From: Tipula vernalis
Taxonomy: Eukaryota; Arthropoda; Insecta; Diptera; Tipulidae
Direction: 5' to 3'
NCBI GenBank assembly: GCA_958295665.1
Contig: OY282558.1
Coordinates: 353,877,034-353,941,033, forward strand
Length of the DNA stretch: 64,000 bases
Position 1 is the stretch's first letter. Each line of letters opens with the position of its first letter. The position numbers and the translations under genes are program-made. This document shows positions 1-9,949 of this stretch, piece by piece. The notes below the pieces were generated by a model. It did no database searches. It saw only the letters and a list, made by a program, of their open reading frames with translations, and was not told the origin of the DNA.

Positions 1-192
1 CTGCTCACTGTCGTAATTTAGAATTATAATTTCGCTCAAATTACTATTATAAATGTAGAATTTCGGCAAACCTGCCTCAATAAGGTTAAACAAGTTTGAA
101 GAATATACGTTCTTGATATACGGAACGACAAGGTGGTTTTGAACAAACATCTTAGCCGAGAATGTAGAGTAGAGGTTTGAAGAATTATTTCA
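1..192 (-). other. Unidentified open frame running off the left edge
   Basis: On the minus strand a frame is open for about 62 codons from a stop near position 195 to the window edge, with an internal ATG near 172. The composition looks protein-like: mixed hydrophobic and polar residues with no low-complexity run. I do not recognise the family. It could be the end of another mobile element or a host exon cut by the window edge. The neighbour on the right is a viral helicase relic on the opposite strand, so it gives no functional hint. Confidence 0.2.
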
Positions 193-446
193 TTCTAAAC
201 CCTATTTTCCGAACTAATAATATGAAAAAAGGTGGTTTTTTAAATACAAACATGATTAATGAACTAAATGAAAAATAAACTTGCGTTGCAATTGAAATCT
301 TTAAAATCCAAGTTACTGCCAAAAAAAAAGGTTTCAAAACTGTTTACAATGAGGCTTTCTTGGACCGATATCAAATGAGTTTAACGTATACCGTTCAATA
401 TAACAACGCGGTATGAACGAGAATCGGCTCAATGGATTACTGCTGA

Positions 447-939
447 ACCCTCAAAATTTTTGGAGTCTACTATTATGAACAATTCTCCAGTCACAATCCC
501 ATTAATTCATTTATAATAAATACATTACAACCAACAGTTTCCGTTGAAGGTGTTGCAGGCTGTGGAAAATCTACATGGATCATAAACATCCGTAAATTAG
601 GCATTGAACTCGTCTTATGTGACGCTAAAGAAAGACTAGCTTATATCAAATCTAAAATTACTGCTCGATTCATTAAGAGGAAGACTGACTTCAATAAAAT
701 CGTATTAAACTATATAACGATTGCTTCCTATCTAACAAATGGAACCCGAAATTATGATACGGTATTTATAGATGAAAATATGATGATACATGCTCAGTAA
801 ATGTTCAAAACAGTATCTTCTTGGGGATAAAAATCAAATTCCATATATTGACATTGATTACATATACAGATATCCTATTGACGTTACGTTAGCACTAAAA
901 GAATTTTATCCCGATACCAGCACTAAAAACTCAAACTAA
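447..939 (+). pseudogene. Endogenous viral element: superfamily 1 RNA helicase core (virga/nege-like)
   Basis: This is a decayed copy of the helicase domain of a positive-strand RNA virus replicase of the alphavirus supergroup. What is seen: a frame open from 447 to 797 holds the Walker A loop GVAGCGKST at 549-575 and a motif II block at 762-797 (IDE followed by M-x-H). After a stop (798-800) and a frame change, a second frame (811-936) holds GDKNQIPYI, the motif III signature. The order and spacing of motifs I-II-III match SF1 viral helicases and are known from virga/nege-like insect viruses. Methyltransferase, polymerase and the last helicase motifs were not found. There is at least one frameshift and there are stops at both ends, so this is a fossil, not a virus. 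A LINE endonuclease starts about 140 bp downstream. The exact virus family is uncertain. Confidence 0.75.
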
Positions 940-1074
940 ACCAACTTAAACTAACCATCGGAAAAGTCAGCAAGAAAACGAATTAGAGGGTTATGTTCCA
1001 TCTATTATCAGAACGTTAACAAAATGGATTCAAAGGCATCCAAATTTTACCGTTTTGTTTTCAAACATACTACC

Positions 1075-2500
1075 TAATTTATGTAATCAGCGAAAGAAAT
1101 TTCAATCCGGATTTAGTTGATTTAGTTCTTGTACTTGGTAACTTTAATCTTCCATTTATCGTCTGTAAGTTTGATAATGAATTTAATTGCATTCCTCCAA
1201 CCAATATAAAGTCAGGTGCAGAATCATTATTCATTTATGCAACGCTTGATTATAATTTAAACCAAATTAACTCCATTGCTGATAATCTGGAGAGGTTTTT
1301 AGATCTTGTCTTCATCAACGAAGTAGCTGCGTTTAAAGTATCGGAGTCACTCAATCCGTTTGTCGTAAATGATATCAATCATAAATCTTTGGATATTGTA
1401 TTTAACACTTCTGTATTCCGCCTGCAACAAATCAAATACAACCTTAAGAAGACAATCCATATTGGTCTGCATGTTTATTTGGAACCAGTGAATTGGGATG
1501 AGATTCTAAATGCAACGGATGTGAATGAAAATGTCCACAAATTTTATGAGATCTTACTGCAAGGCTTTGAACTTCAAGTGCATATATCCAACATATTATC
1601 AAGTATTCACCGTCCATGGCTCGATGGCCGTCTTATAAACCTAAAAAATCGAAAATGTAAGGCCTCCTTTGGAAACAGACAAGCTGTCCTTTTTACAACA
1701 CAGCGAGGAATTTGATGTCTATTTCAAATATACATAAATACAAGTCTTATTTGGCTGGCATCCAAGCAAAAATTGGAACAAATCCAAAACAGTTCTGAAA
1801 ATTCTTTAGGTTCAAACATGAAATCGAAGGTACCCTGCCAATAAGACCTTCACCAATTTCAGCAATATAAACGTCAAAGAGATAGCGGGCATGTTTGCCC
1901 CTTATGTTTGTCATATCTGATGAAGACATTCTATCAGCTTTGAAGGGTTTCGGAAACGGATGTGGGCCAAACGATATATCCTCATATATGACAAAAACGT
2001 TTGCAAGTATTTTAGTAAGTCCATTGTGCAAACTGTTCAATCATTCCTTAACCACTACTGTGTTTCTCGAAAAATGGAAAACCTCTAGGATAACTCTAAT
2101 CGTTAAATCAGGCAAACGGGATGGCGTCACATTTTACAGAGGAATAGTAAAATCAATTATTTGAACTGGTTATGTGCAACCGTTTTAAATCAACACTAAT
2201 ACGTGATATAGATGCCAGCCAGCATCGGTTTAGTCTCGTTAGCATACTTCGTCTACTTAGCACGTCCATTTGCATTAGGATTTTCATTAGGATTCATTAA
2301 TTGGTTCAAGTCATACTTGACAAACCGTCTGCAATACGTAATAATTGGCAATAAGAAATCCAATATTATCAAAGTGGCATCTGGTGTTCCTCAAGCATTA
2401 CATATTGGAACCCTGGAATTTTATTGTTTTCATTGATCGGATAACCAATATCATAAAAAACTCAATTGTTTTAATATTTCCCGCAAATTTGTCGTAAGAT
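1075..2500 (+). pseudogene. Jockey/CR1-type non-LTR retrotransposon, endonuclease and RT remnants
   Basis: A decayed pol gene of a Jockey-like LINE. The AP-endonuclease C-terminal half lies at about 1075-1400: LGNFNLP at 1130-1150 corresponds to the family GDFNLP motif, and LDLVF and N-H-K-S-L follow at 1300-1390. The linker occupies 1400-1720. RT blocks 1-2 lie at 1925-2150 (the FEKWK-like tract, K-S-G, then YRGI). RT blocks 4-5 lie at 2280-2440 (INWFKSYLTNR and SGVPQ). Past 2440 the INDI-like tract ends in a mutated catalytic box where the family FADD is lost. Several frameshifts and stops break it, and the middle of RT between blocks 2 and 4 is missing. It sits directly behind the viral helicase relic in the same orientation. 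Confidence 0.85.
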
Positions 2501-2555
2501 TGAACCAATTTGTGAGGCTGACATCTAGCTCTGAGATATTTCTACTAATATTTAA

Positions 2556-2809
2556 TTAAATACTTAAGTAGTCTGATTCGACCTGTCGCGACAAGCTTCG
2601 ACGTGCCTCTAATAATTTGGCAACCCATGTAGCACAAGCTCGTGATATGGCGTTCCATATGGGATTATAATTCAAAATTAAGTAATGTTTACCATATGAT
2701 TCCTGTACATAATGGACAGATATGTCATTATAAAACATCAGGATACATATTTTACTGAAATATTCGCCAACTACACCTGGTATAGCACAAGCAGCATATT
2801 TGGCCAATT
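2556..2809 (-). other. Unidentified 84-codon open frame
   Basis: A minus-strand frame open between two upstream stops and a stop just before 2556. The product would have a hydrophobic middle and a C-terminus rich in A, R and S. There is no ATG at its start, and I recognise no family. It lies between the LINE relic and the foldback element. It may be a fragment of a third element or chance. Confidence 0.13.
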
Positions 2810-3241
2810 ATTATATCTACATAATGTCATCAATAAAAATTAATAACCAACAAAGCAATGCACCAGCTATTGCATATATTTATTTTAATAAATTCCATTC
2901 CAAAATTAACAAAAAAACATTTTTCTTTTACAAAATTTGGAGGTTTTTGGCAATACAAGCTTTAACAGTTGGATAAAAATCATATTTAAAGATAGTAGTT
3001 TTGAGGTTTCTATATGAGGCAGACGTCGTGAGCAGGTATTTTGCAAAGGCAGACATAATTCGAAGTGTGGTTACCTGGTGACACCATATAGCAAAAACAT
3101 CAATGGCTCTCTATCCATTAGAGTATATCTAAAATATATTGATGGAAAGCATATTTCTAACTAGTGGGTCACAAAAACAAGCAAAACCAACGATATTGAA
3201 GTACAGAAAATCGTTCGATACATATTTAAATACAAACGTTT

Positions 3242-3548
3242 TCCTAGAAACAGATTTCCATTTATGAATAAATTACTGATGCGATTTAAATTAATCAGAA
3301 ATAATATAAAAAAAACTCAAATTATTAATTAAAATAGTGAATTTCGAATAATTTAAGAATTTGAATTGAAAAATGTGGATTTTTCATTTCTGCCGTTCCC
3401 AGAAAGGATTTTGGCTTTGTTGGGGGGATTTTTTCATTGTAAATTTATTGTTTTAATTAATAATTTAAATTATTTTGTATAATTTCTGATTAATTTATTT
3501 TAAAAATATGCAGTCATTTATTCATAAATGGAAAATCTGTTTCTAGGA
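3242..3548. mobile_element. Foldback MITE (palindromic)
   Basis: Two arms of about 95 bp (3242-3335 and 3450-3548) are imperfect inverted copies. The outermost bases TCCTAGAAACAG are matched at the other end by CTGTTTCTAGGA, and both arms continue through a TTTATGAATAAAT-like tract and an AATTATTAATTAAAA tract. The ~110-bp centre is non-coding. Total about 307 bp. No clear target duplication is visible, so the superfamily is not assigned. Confidence 0.7.
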
Positions 3549-3582
3549 CAATGTCTGCAGATAGTAAAGTACTTAAAATCTC

Positions 3583-4345
3583 CATAACGTCGCTATTGGT
3601 ATAAATGTTTGTATGTCACTAGCAGTTGTTATAGAAACTTGAAATACTATAGGTGTGGTTGGAAACATCTCGGTCTAGAGAGTCCTGAAAGCTTTAAATA
3701 TTATCACCGCACATATAAAAATTCACTAGGGTGAGGTAAAATCATATTTTTTTCAAGTAGAATATAACTAGTACAAATAGTTGTAAAATTTACCTTTACG
3801 GCGCTGGTGACAGATAAACCAGTTTGGTCATTGGCAGATGTCGTATTAAAAGAAATTCTAAACGTTTTATTACATCTTTAAATATTCAACGGTGAGGTAG
3901 AAAGCAATATTTATCAGTTAAATATAACCTGAAGGAGATGTCGTTGAAGAGGACTTGACCTAGAGAGGTTAGGAGAATTTAGATATTATTCACCACCCAT
4001 ATTACAACTAACAACGAGGTGAGGTGAAAATCAAAATTTTAGTTAGTTAACTTTAGTTATCAAATTCACCATTACGGCGCTGTTGGTACATATACTTGTT
4101 TGATCATTTGTAAGTGTTGGATAGAATTGGACTGATTTTGTGTAAACGCCTTGATCGAGAAACTCGTAAAATCTTTAACTTTTTCACTATTTATACAAGT
4201 TTGGTCCTTACAGCCACAGTCAGAATTTGAAGGATTTGTTATGGGAAGGGCCTTAATATACAAACACAAGATCGTAAACTTTTTCATCACACCTATAGAT
4301 ATTCAACACGGCGAGGTAAAAAGCAGTTTTCCCAATCGATTATGG
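3583..4345. repeat. Diverged tandem repeat, units of about 210-280 bp
   Basis: The phrase TTACGGCGCTGGTG or a variant recurs at about 3583, 3792, 4072 and 4340, each followed by a GGTCATT-like tract. A second anchor, ATTCA(C)(A)CGGTGAGGT followed by A-rich sequence, recurs at about 3720, 3888, 4010 and 4302. Units are strongly diverged. The same ATTCACC-ACGGTGA anchor reappears at 6889-7160 on the far side of the maT and LINE sequences, so the block was probably continuous once. Confidence 0.55.
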
Positions 4346-4531
4346 CCGCGCTGTATATCACTGTAAAAGTCTTGAAGGATGCAACAATTCTCGCCCTGTT
4401 ATTTTAGTTATCTAATTGATCATTTGGCCAACGTTGGCAAAACGGGTCTTTATCAATTTAAAATTAATTTTGATTATACTTATATGAATGTAAAACATTA
4501 ACATTTAATAAATTTATAGGTCCATCATGTT

Positions 4532-5827
4532 CAGGGTGACTGACACGAAGTGTTACCAACTTCAGACTGTTATTGCTGTCAAACCAGTGATGACAGAGCG
4601 CTCAAATTTATACTAATGACAGTTCATTCCATTGTTTACAAGCATACAGAAGCATTTTAGTGGGAAATATTCAGAAAAAAAGTTATCCGCAATGGAATTC
4701 AAGCGTAATAGTGTGATTTCTCTATATTTGGCTGGAAAATCACAGCCGCAGATTGTTAATCAGTTAAAACATCTGCATGTGAATAAAATGTTTGTCTATC
4801 GCACAATAAATCGTTATAACGATACTGGCAGCATTGCAAAACGCCATGGTGGTGGACCGAAACGCACTGCAACATCGCCGTATATCATTCGGAAGGTGAA
4901 GGCCAAATTGGCTCGTAATCCGCGCCATAGCGGAAGAAAAATGGCTCGTGAGGCAAACATTTCGCTCGAACGGATGCAGCACATATTGAAAGATCATCTT
5001 GGACTAAAGGCCTTGAAATTCCATAAAACGCATGGTCTCACCGATGCTCAAAAAAAAGTTAGAGTGGAAAGAGCAAAGGAGTTGTTACGCTTGCACGAAA
5101 GTGGCGATTTTCCGAATTTGGTTTTCTCCGAAGAGTCACCGTTCGTTATTGAGCAATATGTGAACAAGCAAAACGACCGGATTTACTTGCCCGGCCGTTC
5201 TACTTAAAATTTAGACCAACGGATTGCCTCTCGAAACCAAGCGCCGCCGATGGTGATGGTTTGGGCCGCCGTAACGGCCGAAAGCCGTTCACCGCTCGTT
5301 TTTTTTGGACCGTGGCATCAAGATAAATGCTCAAATTTATCGGGATCATGTGTTGGAGGGAGCGTTGAAGCCTTGGGCACAAAAACATTTCGGCCGCAGA
5401 GCCTGGACATTTCAACATGACTCGGCGCCGAGTCATAAAGCGCGCGTCAACCAAGATTGGCTGAGAAACAACGTTCCGCGGTTCATTTCCACTGCCCAAT
5501 GGCCACCAAATTCACGCTAGATTTCTCGGTTTGGGGTATTTTGAAGAGCAAGGTTGGGACAAAAAAATACTAAAGTGTCGATCATCTTAAGCGCTTCGCC
5601 GGGAATGGGCTAAAACACCGCAGAGCTACTTTCGTGCTGCATGCAATAGCTTTGTCGGCCTTTTGAAGGCCATAATCGCGGCTAAGGGTGGCCAAATCGA
5701 AAACTGCTAATGCAATTCGAAAATTTAAATATTTGTGAACATTTTTTACTTTGATTCAATAAAATTCATCAAAAAATAAAAATTCTGTGGCGTTTTGTTT
5801 TGGTAACACTTCGAGTCACTCAGCCTG
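4532..5827 (+). mobile_element. Tc1/mariner-superfamily transposon, maT-like (DD37D)
   Basis: Both ends are visible. The left TIR begins CAGGGTGACTGACACGAAG, and the right end reads, inverted, CAGGCTGAGTGACTCGAAG. Both continue into TGTTACCAA. The element is 1296 bp, the usual size for the superfamily. The flanking dinucleotides are TT and TA, so the TA duplication has decayed on the left. The single gene inside is broken. The element lies between the two halves of the ~250-bp repeat block, next to a Jockey LINE fragment that begins at its right end. Confidence 0.88.
4692..5710 (+). pseudogene. maT-like transposase, inactivated
   Basis: Starts at ATG 4692 and is open to 5207. The N-terminal ~100 residues form the paired helix-turn-helix DNA-binding region, with a GGGPKR tract as the usual linker. 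The first catalytic Asp, normally FSDE, reads FSEE here. After a frame break near 5300 the frame from 5305 carries QHDSAPSH with the second Asp, then RFISTAQWPPNS. Immediately after (5515) about 15 bases that should encode PDLNP are missing and the frame hits a stop, destroying the third Asp region. The rest (WGIL, KAII-like tail) survives in other frames to a stop at 5708. Family spacing from the second Asp (37 residues) marks the maT/DD37D lineage; this is from knowledge of intact relatives. The copy cannot encode active transposase. Confidence 0.85.
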
Positions 5828-5829
5828 TA

Positions 5830-6850
5830 TAATTTTTCCATGTTAACCTTCTATCCAGTTGCAAACCTAGGTGTTTGACCATCGTTTGTTGAGAAGTATT
5901 TGTATCGTTTAATTTCACTGGTGAGCAGGTGCGTTTGTTCAGCGTGAATGTGACATGAATTGATTTGCTTTCGTACACTTTCAATCGCCTTGTCTTTGGC
6001 CAGTCCGCAGATTTCTTCAAATGATTCTGTAACTGCTTTGAGGCAATTTGGAGATTATTGTGTGACACCAGGATTGCCGAGTCATCGGCAAATGTTGATA
6101 TTATTACTTTGTTGGTTACAAGTAAGTTGACTGTGTATAGCAAGTAAAATATTGGTCCTATAACGCGGTTCACCTGCATAAATATCATTTATAGTTTCCC
6201 AGAACTGAGTGAAATTCCTTCGAGAAGCTCTTTAATTTTGTATGCATATTACTCCATCGTGCCAAATATTATGAAACGCTTGTGCGATATTTAAGAAGGC
6301 AGCAGAACAACTCTGTGGTACCAAGTTTGTTTTAGAACCCAAATTGATAGTCTGGAACACGCCCCATTCTTCTAATGTTGGTTTCAAGTTCGTTAGTAAC
6401 ATTTTTTCAAATAGCTTTGAAATTGTGGGCAGCGTCCTTATTGGGGGATATGATGGGACATGCGTTTCATTTGTTCCTGTCTTAGTATGTATCATTGTGA
6501 TCAAAGATATCTTCCATTTTTGAGGAATATAACTGGTTCGCATGATCGCGTTGAATATGAAAGTTATTAGGTTTATACATTTGTCTGGCAATTCCCTTAT
6601 CATTTTTCCAGTAACGAGTTCATATCCTAGTGCGTTTTTCGAGCTTATGCAATTTTTAATTGTATTCTTAATTTCGTCCAATTATACTTTATAGGTTTGT
6701 GAGATAAACCGTCAACCATTTGCTGGGGTGGCACGAAATTATTATCTTCTTCCTATGGTGCGAATACTGTTGATAGATGAGCAGTAAAAGCATTGGTTTT
6801 TTCTTCATCTCGTAAATTTTGTGTTGTCTTCCACAAAGCCTTTACTTAAT
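5830..6850 (-). pseudogene. Jockey-clade LINE reverse transcriptase fragment
   Basis: Read on the minus strand from 6850 down. A linker (FTAHLSTVF-like, 6850-6690) is followed by RT blocks 0-3 in the 6681-6232 frame: QKWKISLI, a YRPI-like tract altered to YPPI, LSKLFEK-like, and an AF-x-x-IWH-x-G block. A second frame (6188-5820) carries the catalytic box FADDSAIL and the thumb region (KSIHVTF, KHLGLQLDRRLTWK). The family GVPQG block is eroded at the frameshift near 6190-6230. The RT box itself is intact, but the gene is split by a frameshift and lacks endonuclease and RNase H. Its 3' side abuts the maT element. Confidence 0.85.
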
Positions 6851-6879
6851 CGACGAAGAAAGTCCAACTAATTCACCAA

Positions 6880-7200
6880 ACAAATATATATTCACCACGG
6901 TGTAGCGAAAACCAAATAGTTCAAATGGAACAATTTTACTTCTGACACTAAAGTTGTTAAAGTTTCTTCCATAAATATTCACCACGGTGAGAAGAAAAGT
7001 AATTAACCTGATAAAGGGGCCCTTGGAAAGATCTCGATGTACTAAACTTCATTTGGACATTTTCAGATAGCGCACAGCCTCACCCGTAATGCCATTGAAC
7101 GGTCTTAGAAAAAGTCTAGCTATGTTCATGGAACATAAAAATTCACCAAGGTGAAACATGATTTTTCCTTTCAAATTAGTTCGAGAAACTTCACAGTGAA
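6880..7200. repeat. Continuation of the diverged ~200-bp tandem repeat
   Basis: The anchor ATTCACCACGGTGTAG at 6889, ATTCACCACGGTGAGA at 6967 and ATTCACCAAGGTGAAA at 7140 match the anchors of the 3.58-4.35 kb block in the same orientation. The transposon and LINE fragment between them therefore split one repeat field. Confidence 0.5.
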
Positions 7201-7204
7201 ATGT

Positions 7205-8235
7205 CTAAAATCATCGTCATTTCGAAGAGGCTTGGAAGATGAAACAGTGCCTTGAAAATGTTTTGGCAACAATATTTGCTGCGAAGCAGCAGTAAAAATG
7301 CTGCGACCCTCGGAGTTGAACAACAATGAGCGGTGGGTGGTGGCCAGGCCACCAGCGGGTGGTGAGTCCTTATAATATTACTATTTGTTAAATAGAGGAA
7401 ACCCACCTTTATTTATCATGCTACGTTATATAAAGGAACATGCGTTAAGATGTGCTTTGTCAGCAACAGGAATTGCGTAGAGGTGGCACTAAGGGGGGAA
7501 GGGGGGAGGAGGAGTTTTCTAGTTGAAGCTGTTTGAAGAACACTTCATTCCAACCTTTGTCGGAATGAGGGAAAAATTAAATTTAAGGTACATCGTGCAA
7601 GAAGGTGCCCGTCCCATCCTGTAATACTTGTATGTTTTTTCGGAAAACAGTAACTTCGAACAGGTTTATGGAACGTTTCAATTAAACCATACATTTTCCG
7701 CGTTATTCACCAGATTTAAACCTAAGTTGTTATTCCAATGGGACAATTTAAAACATCTGTTGTACGTTGATAATCCACAATCTTTTAATTGGTGAATAGT
7801 ACGATTCCTGTCCCTGTTTAAGGAAGCAGCCGTAGTTGGGCAAACACAGACATTTTTGAATAGTTTATTATACGGTTTCTCTACCGCTCGGATTTATAAT
7901 TGACAAAAAACAATAACCGTCAGATATTACTGTCCGAATAAGATCATTTCACGAATATTCCATTAAGAATCTCGATTAGTCATTGGACAATCATCCAGAG
8001 TCTAATTCACATGCACTCTATAGCGAATTCCAATGCTGGATCTGTTGCTGGTATTTTAGAATGCCAGTTATACTATGCAAAAACTTTCCTTATTGTATCC
8101 ATACTAACTTTAAGATTATGAGAGGCAATAGCACGGTGGGTTCATGTTAATTCAGCCAGACGTTGTTACATATTCAACCAGGCTTAAGATTCTGGTCGTT
8201 CGTTCCATTATAAACTAGTTAATAGTATATTATTC
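7205..8235. other. No gene seen
   Basis: Moderately AT-rich DNA. Near 7325-7365 there is a G-rich stretch with the small perfect palindrome GGTGGCCAGGCCACC, and a G-run at 7494-7512. Nothing coding was recognised on either strand. Confidence 0.5.
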
Positions 8236-8239
8236 AACG

Positions 8240-8341
8240 AGCATATAATGATAGCTGTTATTCACGAAGATGAAGTTTACCGACACGAGCCGATAGGCGA
8301 GTGTCGTAAATCATCTGAGTGAATAACAGCCATTATATGCG
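8240..8341. repeat. Hairpin: ~45-50-bp imperfect inverted repeat
   Basis: Left arm 8240-8290 and right arm 8297-8341 are inverted copies with a few mismatches and small gaps, and 6 bases between them. Shared core: GCATATAATG, then GCTGTTATTCAC, then a CGACAC tract. A further pair lies just outside: GTCCACGACC at about 8359 and, inverted, GGTCGTGGAC-like at about 8607. The frame that starts in the right arm and ends at 8513 (64 codons) matches no family I know. The arrangement suggests the end or the whole of a small foldback element. Confidence 0.6.
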
Positions 8342-9349
8342 AGTAGAATACGATACTTTGTCCACGACCGATAAAAATTGTGCTTTATTATCAAATCCTT
8401 TTAAGAAACCTAAAATAATTTCCGTCGACATTTTGACGTCTCAGTTTAATAATAATGAAAATGGCAAGAGACTACTAGATAAAATTTCCAAAAATGAAAT
8501 TTTTATTTGGTAGTAGTGAATAATAGAAGAAGGGACTACTAGATAAACTAGCAGTGAATAATGGATATAGTTATGATACGTATAATGAGTATATTATACG
8601 TTAGTCGTGGACAAAAATTATTACGGTAAAATGAAATTAAATAGAATAAATTAAGCTCTTGTTTCTAAGCCTACTACGACAACATATGAAATTAGAATTG
8701 AATAACCGTTTTTTTAATTTAAATGTTACAGTGCTAAAATGCGAACCAGTGTAAATACAGTTTGTCTTCATTCCGTCAAATCTCCAATTTAATTAACTTT
8801 CAATATATTGGCGGCTAGCTCTATCAATTTGATTGCACTATTCGAGTTGAACTTGAAATTTTGTAGGCTAAGGTGGTTTCTAACGTATAGTTTGTAGACT
8901 ATCTCCTTTATGTATTACTTATGCACATACGCAAGGGACGAGGGTTGGAATGGGGAGGGAAAAGGTAAGAATGGATAAAAAGAATTTAAATTCCACTATT
9001 AAAGAATCGTATTTCTGATATTCAGTTTGAAAACTATATGCCACAGAAAAAACCTCATCCGTGACAAAACACAAACGGAAAAACAGTTTTAAAATGTATT
9101 GGTTTTCGTGGACTTGAGTTCAAGGTTGTAACTATCCATGTGTATATAATGGCAGAAACACGGTCGCAGGATTACACGTCGCAGGTTGACAGTAGCTGAA
9201 AATGGAAATATTCTACAAAAGACTACGGTCGAACGGATTGTAGTTGTAGATGGTAAATAAGCAGCAATTCCTTAAAATTCAACATCATAATGTAATTGAA
9301 CTGTTTCTAAACCTGTCGAATTACTTGGTAATTCTTTAAACATCGCATT

Positions 9350-9948
9350 AAGGTTTTTAAATTTAAAACCCCATTAGAACGGGAAGCATTCTCAAGGAAG
9401 TCAAATTGAACCTTCATGGAGAGTATATAAGCGGTCGTCCCTATTTTCAAATAGGGTTGCTTTTTCAGTTTTTTTGTAATACATTCTATTTATCAGGTGG
9501 CCAGTGTCCATTCATATTGAACATAAATATTGTACATTTTGTTTATTTGCTCCAATTCTTGATTAGATGTTAATCCGATATCAAAGACCACGTTTCCTGC
9601 ATCTAAAAGATGCCTTCATGTAAATATTTCTAATACACCGTTCGAAATCAAAGGAACAATTGCTTTTAAATGGGCACCATGATTGCTAAAATGTCAAACC
9701 TTAATCCGATTCAAATTTTACAACGAGTTGTTTTTGTCAAGTTCACCATTCGTTCTATTGTCAATAACAAAATTATCAGGGGTGATACAACAAATCTCGC
9801 CCACACCGGCCGACAAATACTTTTTTACCCCCAATCCGAAATGATGATGAACAAAACAGAAGGGAGTTTAGACAATGCTTTAATATCTGCTATCTGCAAG
9901 AATCTTAGTTTAAAATATTTGGAGGTAGAACGCAAGATAGGAAATTAA
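9350..9948 (+). pseudogene. Unidentified decayed coding stretch
   Basis: Several plus-strand frames join by frameshifts into a protein-like stretch. One frame (about 9490-9560) has a C-x-x-C. Another (9565-9680) runs 38 codons to a stop. The longest (9670-9946, 92 codons) is open to a TAA and ends in a charged, amphipathic segment (KNLSLKYLEVERKIGN). It has none of the RT, integrase, DDE or helicase signatures that I can read. It could be a structural or gag-like protein of a mobile element or an endogenous virus, but nothing in the sequence proves that. Confidence 0.25.
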
Positions 9949-9949
9949 A

